A stretch of 64,000 nt of DNA, taken from assembly GCF_002288925.2 (NCBI RefSeq), contig NW_022098076.1, positions 66,243,332-66,307,331 on the forward strand. Direction: 5' to 3'. This stretch comes from Delphinapterus leucas (Eukaryota > Chordata > Mammalia > Artiodactyla > Monodontidae). Below, one piece after another: positions 25,601-37,600 of this stretch. The translations under genes were made by a program, and so were the position numbers. The notes under the pieces were generated by a model that ran no database searches, was not told the origin of the DNA, and saw only the letters and a list, made by a program, of their open reading frames with translations. Every line of letters begins with the position of its first letter. Positions within the stretch are counted from its first letter, which is position 1.

Positions 25601-28600
25601 GGAATGAAATTCAAAAGCCACGAGAGACCATGCAGTGAAGAAGTCTTCCTTCCCCAGCCACTCAGGCCCTTCCCCACAGGATCACCATGGTTACCAGCTT
25701 CTTCTAAAAAACCAGCACCTAGTTGCCGATGACTGCGCAGCCTCATCTCCAGCCCAAATCTCTCTGCTGGCTTCCAGAGATATGTGTCCCTCACCCACTG
25801 GACATAAATTCCTCTTGAAAATCTGCTCCTTCTATATTCCTTACCTTGCCCACAGCTTCCCAATCATTTTCATGACTTAGCACACACAGCAAATGTCAAG
25901 GACAATAGAGGTAACCAGCCTGGGGACTCCAGCTGCCCCATACTCAGTCTGTGGAGCTAAGGGGACCATTAGCTCCACACCCCCAACCCATTTGTGGCTG
26001 ATGGTTTGGGAACTGCTGTCTTAGGGAATGACACCACCATATGTCGAGATGCCAAAAACATTGGGACATTCTTGACCCTCCGGAGCTCTCTCTTAGCCTC
26101 TATCTCAGATTGGTCAAGTTCTGTCAACTTCATATCTTCAAATCTAGCCCCTTCTCTACATCTTCATGGCCACTTCTTGGTTAGGGCCCTCATCATTTCT
26201 CTACCTGCAAAAAGATTGGTCTTACTACTTTTGCTCTCTCCCATCCAATTCATTCTTCTCATTAAGAACAGAATGATCATTTCAAAATTTGAACTTGCTC
26301 CTGTCCCTCCCCTGCCTAAAATCCTTCACTGGTTTTAACAAGATAAGTAACCTCTCCACCTCCTGACATTTCTCACTTCAAATTTTATTTTCCAGATAAA
26401 ATGAATTGGCGGTTCACAGAAAGTTCTGCCTTATGTCTTTACCTTTGGACGCCTTGTTGCTCCCTCTGAATGAACCAACCCTCCCATTTATCCCCACCTT
26501 AGCTAATGTCTTCCTTCCTCTCATGACTTGGTTTAGATGTCACCTCCTTCAGAAAGCCCTTCTATTGTGTGAAAATCCTGATGGGGGCCCTTCTCATTGT
26601 TCTCAGCACCCAGCATGTTCCTCAGGCCCGCAGCACTAAGCACCCCAGCTCCACAGGGAGCTGGGGTCCTCCCCTCCCACTCTGGTCTCACTTCTGCCTT
26701 CCTCAGTCCACAAAATTTCTCTAATCAAAGTCACAAATGACCTCTGTGTCCTACATCCATTGGGTACGTTTCAGGCCTCATTTTACTTGACCCCCTCGTA
26801 GCATCTGACAGTGTAGACCAGCCCTCATTCCTGAAACACTCTCCGCCTTTAGGTCTTCCATGGTGTCAGATTTCAGGGGCTGTCCTGACTGATCACCCCT
26901 TTTTCACAGTCCTCTGTCAGCTGTTCCTGTTCTACTTAACCATTAAAGGCTAAGTTCCTCCAGGCACCCCTGCTCTCTCCAATCTCCATCATGCTCATGG
27001 CCTCATTCCTATTTATAGGCAACAACTCCCAATTTGATTAACTGCAGTCCAGATCTTGCTGAGCTCCAGAAAGTATGCAGTTCTCTATGTAATGTATCCA
27101 TTTGAGATATCCTGTAGGTATTTCAGAATCAAAATGTAAGAAACTAAACTAATCCTTCCTCTACTCTGGCAGTGCACCCGTCCTCTGCCACCCAACAGAC
27201 ACACGCATAGGCAAACACACACACTCTCTCTCTCTCTCTGTCTTTCTCAGATAATTTCCTCTACTATTATTTCCCATATTGGTAAACCCACCCCATTGCT
27301 CAAGCAAACGAAGTCTGAGTCCTCTGACATTCCCCAGAGCCAGTCCGTCATCAAGTCTTTGACAATTCCACCTCCTAAATATCTCTCAAAATTCTACAGC
27401 CTCCAGCCTCAGCTGTAATCACCGCTTCCTTGTGTCACTCTGCTACCCTCCTGATACTGGTCTGCCTGCAAACAGTCTAGCCTTGTTCCAATTTATTTTC
27501 CAAACTAATCACAACCCGATTGGGTCATTCTCCATCCAGAAGCCTCTGCACCTCTCATCTACCCTTCATGTCTCTCTCAGCTTCATCTCATTAGGCTTTG
27601 GCCACACAAACTATTTTTGGTGGTTTTTCAAACAAGGTGACATGATTTCCTGCCTCAAGGTCTTTGCTCACATCCCCAGGTATAAGCTCTCATAGCAGAG
27701 CACCCTGTACTTCTCGTGCCTAAGACTCACCACAGCTGCAGACATTTGTGTAAATTACGATCCCCTGATGGACTGTAGGTTTCAAAAGGCAAGAACAGGT
27801 CTATCTTCACCACCCCCATATTTCTAGCTCTTAGCACTGGCTTACAGTTGACACTCCATAAACACCGGTACGTGGAAGGGATGATGGGCTCTCAAAAGGC
27901 ACTTGAGTGCCTTTCTGTAAGTGAATTAATTTATTTATGTTTGTATTTTCATATTTCAGATGAGATTTTCTTTAAGACAAAAGAAAGAAAGATGAGACCA
28001 CTTCCTTGTAAGTTTACAATTAGAGAAAATACCAATAGGAAAAACAAGCTTATTGAAATTTATTTTTTTAAAGTTACCTAAAAGTAACTGTAGTGTTGTG
28101 GGTTGTATTGTGTCCCCCCCAAAAATGTTGAAGTCCTGCTCCCTGGTCTCAGTAAATGTGACCTTACTTGAAATTAGTTTTAGCAGATATAATCAAGTTA
28201 GGATGGGGTCAGACTGGATTAAGGTGGGCCCCCAAAGCAATTACTGGTGTTCTTGTAAAGAGAGAGAGATTTGGCAACATAGACACACCCAGAGGGAAGA
28301 CAGACTTGTGAGGACCGTGGCTGAGACTGGAATGAAGCAGCTACAGGCCAAGAATGCCAATCACTGCCACCAGAAGCTAGAAGAGGCACGGAAGGGATTC
28401 TTCCCTAGAGCCTTCTGAGGGAACATGGCCTTGCTGACACATTGATTTAGGTCTTCTGGTCTCCAGGACTAGGAGACAATAAATTTCTGTTGTTTTAACC
28501 CACCCAGTTTGTGGTAATTTGTTATGGCAGCCCTAGGAAACTAATACATATGGTATACATAAACTTTATAAGGCAATAGTGTCTTTAGGATGTGATTTCT

Positions 28601-31600
28601 TTAGCATTCTTTTAAGAAACTTTATTTCAAAGGACACACTAAACCTGGTAGTTTATTTTGTCAATAAGTTACCTTAAAAGTGATGAAATATGAATTATAC
28701 TTATTTATATTAAATAGTGATTCCATTTTAACATATATTTTAATACTCTTTTAATAGCAGCCCAGTAAAACATCATATCTAAAAGATTACCTGATTGATA
28801 CGGCTGAAAATTTATCAACTCTCCAAGTGCAACAAGTTTCTCCTGTGGAAAAATTTTGTAATCAGAGAATTAAATGACCACAATTACTAACGATCATTCT
28901 TTAATAGAAAAACACTGATTCTTGACGTTTAAGTAACCAACAACTGTTTTTAACATACTAGAAATTACATAACCAAATGAGGAGTGTTCTTCTGCTGATT
29001 TCTTCAAACCTCTATTGCCTCCTTATTGTTCTTAGGAATAAGAGGCAAATCGAACCCACAGAAAATCAGTGTATGCGTTGATCTAGGGGTATCGGTTTCG
29101 GGCTATTATTGAAGTCAGTTCCTTCCGAGCTATTCTGACATTACCTGAATTAGATCACTTGTCATTCGGGTCATTATTTGTTCACTTATTTCAATATCTT
29201 CGAGATCTGTAAGAACCACCCAAGTTCCATTCTCGAATTTCACAGGCATAGAAAAGACAATCCCTTCAGGAATACCAAACTGGCCTGCAGGGAGCAAACA
29301 CAAAGCAAAGCAAAACGAAAGCACTCAGATAAATAAACCTTCCTGGTAACACTGTAGATAAGGACAGACATAGTACATGCTTTTTAATGATAATGGTGGA
29401 TTTAATGATAATGGAGGAATTTCTGCAAATTCCTCCCCAGGGAAGATTGAAACACTTACTAGAGAAGTATTTATTGAGCACCTCTCCAAGTTCTGACAAC
29501 TTGCCCTTCTGTGTTTCTCTCAGAAGGAAGAACCATTGTTCCATCTTTATCCCTTTTGTCCCTGCTGGGTTCAGATGCCCTGCCTCTGCCTTGGGAACTA
29601 ATGCAGTCCTTCTCTTCCACCTTGTCTGGATTCCTTTTGTCTGCTTCCTTGGCTTTTCCTTGCCCCCCTAGGTAGCCCCTGAGCCCCAGCACGTGTCCAA
29701 TCTTGCCTTTGCTCTTCCAGCCTACTACTGCAGTCACAGAGCCAAGGGGCAGGCAGTGGGAAGGGAAAGTCGGTGATCTCACAGTTTCTAGTTCCCAGTT
29801 GAAATGTGCTCCAAATAAAAAAAATGGATAATGCTTATCACTAACTGAGCAACCTTCAGATAAAATGCCTCCCGTTTTCTGTGTCTCAATCAAATAAGAA
29901 AATTATTCTTGCCATTCTAGTCACCAAAAATGTTGTCAGTATGGAGGTTCCTTAAAAAACAAAAAACAGTTACCATATGATCCTGCAATCCCACTCCTGG
30001 GCATATATCTGAAGAAAATTCTAATTTGCAAAGATATATGCACCCCAATATTCACTGTAGCACTATTTACAGTAGCCAAGACATGGAAGCAACCTAAATA
30101 TCCATTGACAGATGAACAGATAAAGAACATGTATTACTTTTATACAATGGAATATTACTCAGCCATAAAAAGGAATGAAATATTGCCACTTGCAGCAACA
30201 TGGATGGACCTAGAGATTATCATACTAAGTGAAATAAGACAAAGACAAATACCATATGATATCACTTATATGTGGAATCTGAAAAAAAAAGATACAGATG
30301 AACTTATTTATGAAACAGAAATAGACGCACAGACATAGAAAACTCACGGTTACCAAAGGGAAAGGGGGGGCTAAATTAGGAGGATGGGATTAACATATAT
30401 ACTCTAAAATACGTAAAATAAATAACCAACAAGGACCTACTGTATAACACAGGGAACTATACTTAATATTTTGTAATAACCTACAAGGGAAAAGAATCTG
30501 AAAAAGAATATATATATATATATAACTGAATCACTGAACTGTACACCTGAAACTAACATGACATTGTCAATCAACTATATTTCAATTAAAAAAAAAATGT
30601 TGTCACTAGGGCAAAATATTGAGGAGAGTCAAGAAACCAGGATCTAAAAGACTTTTCCGTAGAGGATGTCCCAGGCCCTCTGTTCACTCTCTATTTGAGA
30701 GCCAGCCTTATGAGTGAACAACGGATGAGGGTCTACATATGTGTTACCATTTCAGGGACACAATGATCACTTGCTCTTCACCTCACTTGCCCCCAACACT
30801 GAACTGCTTATTGATGAATTCCTACAGAGATTAATTCAACTTTTTTTTGGCTGCACCGCGTGGCTTGCAGGATCTTAGTTCCCTGACCAGGAATCGAACA
30901 GTAGAAGCGGGGAATACTAACCACTGGACAGCCAGGGAATTCCCTAATTAAACTTTTACAGATAAAGATGAGGTTTTAGGTGTCTATTTCACTAAAAAGG
31001 TAACACAGTGATTTGAACTCACACTTGCAGATGTTCGTGCACATTAACTTTAATTGAACAAGACACATTGAGAGTCTACCCATGAAGGAGCAACAAGTAG
31101 ACCCAGCCAAAGCCCTGCCCTCAGGGTGGGTGGACTCTAATGCAGAGGGCATATGCAACTAACCACCCCATCCATAAAGGCAGGCTGTGATATGCTCTCT
31201 GATAGAGGAACAAATGCTATGTGAGTACAGAGGAGAGGCAGAGATTAATTCTGACTTGGGGGGTTTAGGGAGATTTCCGTGAGCTGCACCATAGTCACTG
31301 TAACAATGGGAAGGATCGTGGTTCCATTAATAACATAAAGGATACAAGAGGTGGATCAGACTGGGGAGGATGACAACAGGTTCAGTTTGGTGTGTGTTGG
31401 TTTGAAGTGACAGCATGACATCCAGGTGGCAATGTTTGACAAGGTAAGGCTCAGCAGCAAGGCTGAGATGGGAATGGATGGGCTTGTTCAGGGAGAATGT
31501 TAAAGCACAAAGGGAAGACATGCTTTAGGTCTTCAGTGCACAGAGCATCAGCTATTCTCTCTTTCCTATTTTTCAATAAATAGTAGAAGTGCTCTGAATA

Positions 31601-34600
31601 GCTTTTAGCAGATTAAAATACTAAGGATATAAAAATATATCCACAGTATTTGTGGATGGAGAGCAAGCTTTCCACATTCCCGCTGCTGCCTGGTACTCTG
31701 AGATCTGGGTCTTGCTGTGCCCTTTGTATCGTGGGTCTGTGTCTTTGCTCCTGCAGCTCCTGTGCCCAGATGTTCTTCCCATACTTGTCTGTCAGGTAAA
31801 CAACTACTCAAGCTTGCAGGTGAGACTTCCTGAAGTGTCACCTCCTTTATGATGCAGGTCCTGATTCTTCCTGCTGCCTGCTGAAAACTGACCTTGCTTT
31901 CGCTTCCTCAGTAGGGATACAGTGAGAAAAACTTAACAGAATTATTTCATTTATGCATGTGGCTCTCCTTTACTCTGCTGTGAGCTTCCTGAAACGCAAA
32001 AGCCGGGCCTACTCCCTATGTGTGTTCCCAGTGCATGCACACAAAATACTGTTGCACTGCTGAATGGATAACTGAAGGAATGCAGGCATGAATGAATGAT
32101 TATGGAATTGTGAAAATCCAGAGAGCTTACAGAGCCTTTAAAGAGGTAGGAGCGGGCTTCCCTGGTGGCGCAGTGGTTGAGAATCTGCCTGCTAATGCAG
32201 GGGACACGGGTTCGTGCCCCGGTCTGGGAAGATCCCACAGGCCGCGGAGCAACTAGGCCCGTGAGCCACAACTACTGAGCCTGCGCGTCTGGAGCCTGTG
32301 CTCCGCAACAAGAGAGGCCGCGATAGTGAGAGGCCCACGCACCGCGATGAAGAGTGGCCCCCGTTTGCCACAACTAGAGAAAGCCCTCGCACAGAAACGA
32401 AGACCCAACACAGCCAAAAGTAAATAAATAAATAAAATTAAAAAGTAACTGTACCATTTAAAAAAAAAAAAAAGAGATAGGAGCCTGTCTAGGTAAGGAC
32501 ACAGAAGTAGGAGCACAAGGCATACATGGAGGTTTTAAAATATCGTAAGATATGAAAAACCCAGATTTACCTTCACTCAGTACCCCTAAAGACACAATCT
32601 CCCCAGGGGGTGAGCCATGGTACCAGTATTTCAACGTAGTGGCTATACTGTGTGCAGCTAAGATGCCCCCAAATTGTCTTCCTGTGGCGGTGAACTTTTT
32701 AAGACTTTCCACAAATTCTCTGTTTACCCAGTCACTGTAAGGAGAGAAAGAAACAATTTTACAATGGAGGGAATAGGAATGAATAAGAATGTTCCCTGGA
32801 TCAATGGATCTGAGTACAAGAAATCACCTCCACAAAACAGAAATATGACTTCCTGTGCCCCTTCTTCAAACTTCTTTAATCCCATAAAGAGTCAACTGAA
32901 AAGTAATGAAACAGAGCAGAAAGGAGTCCTAAAGTTTCAAACTAAAAACTTGATACCATAAATATGGAAAACAGAAAAGTGGCCAAAGGCTGCAAGAACA
33001 ATTAATTTCATCACAAAGAATTTATTCTCCATAGAGGCTATCTTGGAACCAGTATTATCCTTCATTTTAAATAAAATAGTATCATGAAATGTTGAATTAT
33101 TCACATTGAGAACTAAAGAAATAATTAAGTTTTCTAATCTGAAGTTTAAACTCGGGGAACAGTCCAGCTGGACTAGAAAAAGCATGAAACAGCTGCCCTT
33201 GCTAAGCCGGCACGATACAGCTCCAGGAGATGCTGCCCGCACCCACACAGCAATGCAAGACAATGAGTCCAGGGACACAATTTCTAGGTGTGGGTAAAGG
33301 AAGGGAAGGGAAGAAAGAGGTGATGGAAGGGACATGCTACCACTGGGAAAGTGCTGCAAAGTTTCAAAACTTGTTCCAAAGGCATTCCTCCTCCTTCCTC
33401 CTTCCATGCCCTTTTCGTAATGGTGGTGTTGACTGTGACAGGCACAGTTTCTAAGTGCTTTGCCTGTCTTAACCCATTTCATCTTCCCAATGACCCTATA
33501 AGACCCGCACTCTGTTACCATTTCCACTTGGCAGATGGAAAAACCAAGGCACAGAGACGTTAAGTAACTTCTCTAAAGTCACACAGCTAATGAGTGGCTG
33601 AATGAGAATTCCAACCCAGGTGGCTTGGCTCCAGAGATGGTGTCCCTTACCACGTCTCAATTCTGCCTTTCCTGGAACCCAACACCCAGCATGGCCTGGG
33701 CCTGCTCACCATTATAATTCCTTACTCTCGAAGCTTTTTCAACTAATTTCAACTTGGACAGAGGTCTTTACCTTAAATAAGATTCACTTTACATATGTTT
33801 GCTTTAGTGATAACATTAATGGCATCTTTGAGCCACTTTAAGGATAATCTGAAATATAAAAATTCAAAATTCCAAAATCAAATAAATTGGGGGTGGGGAC
33901 AGACTAGTTGAAATTCTGTGGAATTCTCTACATTTCTTCAATAGAAAGCATAAATGAGGATGAGTGTGAACAGTTACTTCTGCACACTGATTTCTAAGAT
34001 GATTTTTAAATGATTATAATAACATTACACGTTTATTCAATATTGTTAGACTATTTCACTTAAAAAGATACTGTACCTATCAAAAATCAGGCTTAAAACA
34101 GGGCGTGAATAGTGAGGAGGTCCCCAAACAGCACTCTCATATCTGTAAACCTTGGCTTTTCTCAGATCGACGTAGTTATTTCCACTAATATTACCCCAAA
34201 TTATCACATCTTTGATGCCTGTGAAGAAAAGAAATTTAAAAAAATAACGTAATATAAAAAATTGACTGTAGTCTACTTTCTGTTTGTGTGTTTGTTTTAC
34301 AATTGGTCCTTTTGCTATAAGACAGACTTAAGTTTATGCTCCCTAAAAATGTGCAAACAATGTGGATCATCTCCTTAATCATCAGAGTCTGGCCATTCCT
34401 AATAATGCAAGTGGATGGCGTGAGCATAGGACTGACTTCAGGGAACACTGAAATGCTCCCTGAAAGAAAGCGCTACTGAAAATTATACCCCCGCTCTGGT
34501 CCTAACTTCACCACTCTGCTTGCCATGAAGAGGATTTTTTATCTGCTTTGATTCTGACAGAGAGTCCCTGATTTTAGACTGGAATAGAAATTTGGGCAAG

Positions 34601-37600
34601 TCACTTGACTCCCTGGGTGGATTTCGTTTCCTGCAGAATGGAGGTGCTGGAATAAGAGGACCCCGAGGAACATCTTAATCAAAGAAGATATATTGAATTA
34701 GCTTGTATGTGTGAGGCACTTTTAGGTGGGAGGCTCAGAAGAAAACAAATCAGCCCAAATCCTTGCAATATTCTGGGGGTAGAGGGGAGTGGGTGAGAAA
34801 ACAACTACTATACAACGTGATACATACTACCAAGAAAAGAAGAGGATGGGGGTAGAGAGAAATAGGAATTGGTATTTCATATGATTCTAATATATGAAAT
34901 TCTCTCTAATAATTCTCTCTAATAATTGTGGATTTTCTGGGAATGTATCTGAAGTGAAAATAGGGGATTTTATTGATTTATTTATAAACTTATTTATTTG
35001 TTTAAAAACTTAATTCTCTTAAAAGGTCATACCACTTTCTATTACGGTGATTAAATTCTTTCCTGTTCTGTATGAGATAAGATTGCTGTTGGCTTCAAGT
35101 AAAAGAATATCCTTCTGACCTGGCTTAACTAGAAGGAGTTTACTTTTCTCAGATAACAAGTCGAGGTAGGCAGTGACACAGGGGCTTGTTAAGCAGCTCG
35201 AAGATGTTACTCTCTTGGCCTTCCCCTCATGGTCCTAAAAAGACTGCAGCAGCTCCAAGTATCACACTCTTACAGAGTTGTGTTCAAAGGCAGGCAGGAG
35301 GGAAAAGAATTTTTCTTAAAGCTTTAAGGCCCTTTATAGCTCTAAATGCCTTAAATCAAGCTAGAGAAAATTATAGCAGACCTTTTTTTTTTTTTTTTTT
35401 TTTTTTTTTTGGTCCTAACATCTCTTCCTCCTTTTTTTCTTTAACAGCATACTGGCCTTTCTTTAAATAGGTACCCTTCCCCAATTTCAGTCCATTTGGT
35501 TTGGGTGAAGCTGTCCTTACCTCTCAGGTCTATCGATAGGCATCAGACCTAGATTCCAGATTTCTGGCCACACTGACTTGGAGGAGGGCATGTGGTCCAA
35601 GCCCAGTCAATGAGATCTTATTCTGCTACTTTTATACAAAGAATCGAGAGAGAACGCTCTTTTCCTACTGGGGTAGTTAAGCTATGATGCCGGTAGCCGT
35701 TTTGCCACTGTTTAGAGAAAGCCTATCCGAGAATCAGAGCAAAGCTGAGGAAAACAGAGCTGAGTGATGAGCCAGGTGAGAGCACAAACCAGGCCTGACT
35801 TCATCACTTGAACCCCAGCATCCGGCTATGCCCCAAATAAGAACTACTCCTGCACTCTTCAGTTATTTGGAAAAAAAGCTCTGACTCTGGTCGCTTTGAG
35901 TGGACTTTCTGTCACTTGTACAGAAAGAGTTCCAACTAAGCCAATGTACATAGTCTGAGAAACAGGTTTATGTGTGAACTGAACTCAAGGGATATCCTGA
36001 AAAGGTCTGCTCCCCTCTTGGCATCTGGAATTCTCCTGGAATAATTCTCCCTGATGGTTTTTCTAGTTCATGTTACTTTGTTTAACTCTGTCTTTGTCGT
36101 TGCCAACTTCCTCCTTACTACTCCACTGACAATTCCACTTTAACAGCCATCCCTCTAACATTTCCCTTTTTTGTCCCAACTTGTCTCCACTTTTCTTTTT
36201 TCTGCTGCTCCTGTGCTTATTGGCTTTGAATACAGCAGGGTTTAGAAGTTATGGTACCACCAGACCCACAAGAGAGCAGCTTTCTGGTTGAAAGTGCCTG
36301 CCCTGTTTTAAATTTTGTAACACTGCCTCTTCTTGCCACTTTCATCAGTGTATCATAGACCTTTTGTGAGAAATCAGTATCTACACATATACATATAAGG
36401 TTGATAACAGAGATAAAATGATTAGGAAATGTTTTCCTACTGAATAATTTTAGTACCCATTTGGCTGAGGTATGCAGTGACCCTGGGGGTAAGACACTAA
36501 TGATTTGTATGCAAGAATACCAGAAGTTATGGTCCTAGGGCTTTGCCCTAATGTGTTAGGGGCTCACCGAAGTCCCTTATAGCTCTGACTGGGAGCATTC
36601 TAGGCTCACATTTCACTGTCTTCCCAATTTTGCTTGATGTCATGTCTTGCACTTCCTGGCATTCTAAATGGACTTCGTTGCACCTGCTCCATCTAAGGGC
36701 ACAAATAGCTAAAGTCTGTCAAACATGACAAATATTTTTAGATACAGCACTCCCCCTTTAGATACAAAAATCCATTTTCTGATTCTGTCTCATCCTCCTA
36801 TGATTTTGACCTCTATAAGTACAAAGATTATTAGAAGCAGAAACTGATCAGATAGCATAATCACCTTAACAAGTTTACTATCCTTGCAAATGTTTAGCTT
36901 GTGTCGGGCACTCCTCCAAGCACTTTAGAAACATTATCTCTTTAAATCCTTGCATCAATTCTAGGATGTAGGTGCTATTTACATCCTCATTTTACAGGTG
37001 AGGAAGCCAGACACAGCAAGGTTAAGTGATTTGCCCCAAGTCACACAGGTGGGAAGTGGGGTGGGGTCACTTTAACAGAGCCCTGAGTATTTTTTTAAAA
37101 AACACCGATTACATTGGTTGACGGAAAAAAAAAAAAAAAAAGGAATATTAAGTTTCAAATTACTACTTGAAAAATAGAAATCTTATTATTTAAATATTTT
37201 TTCTTAAATTTTAGAATTGTGGGAAAAGATCAGCTAGTCACAAAAGCTAGTAGAAAGAAAACGCACAGTAGTGAAGTCACACAATCAGAAGTTCTTGGCC
37301 TCTGCTTCATACTTTCTAGTCCAGATATCCCGACTGATTTTAGAGGGGACAGTGTTCTTCCTAGCTGCTGTGAAATCACGTTGTTTAAAACCAGACATGG
37401 AAACAGGAGCTCACTCACGTGACGGAGTCGTTTTCAGTTTTCTGGCCAGCGCCGCCTTCGCTTTGCCTTCTACGCCCAAGGCCACAGCGATAATATTGTG
37501 GGCGAAGTTTGGGGCGTATCTCATAAGCAAAGACGTTTTGAGATTCACAAAGGTTTTTCCTCCCACAATAATTCTGACGGAATCATGAGCATTTTTCTCA

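Noticed and set aside
29471..29893. 140-residue minus-strand frame between MDH1B exons 8 and 7
   Set aside because: No recognisable domain. It lies in the MDH1B intron and does not continue in phase with the flanking exons.
30105..30338. 77-residue frame resembling a reverse-transcriptase C-terminus
   Set aside because: It is the ORF2 tail of a 5'-truncated L1, not a gene.
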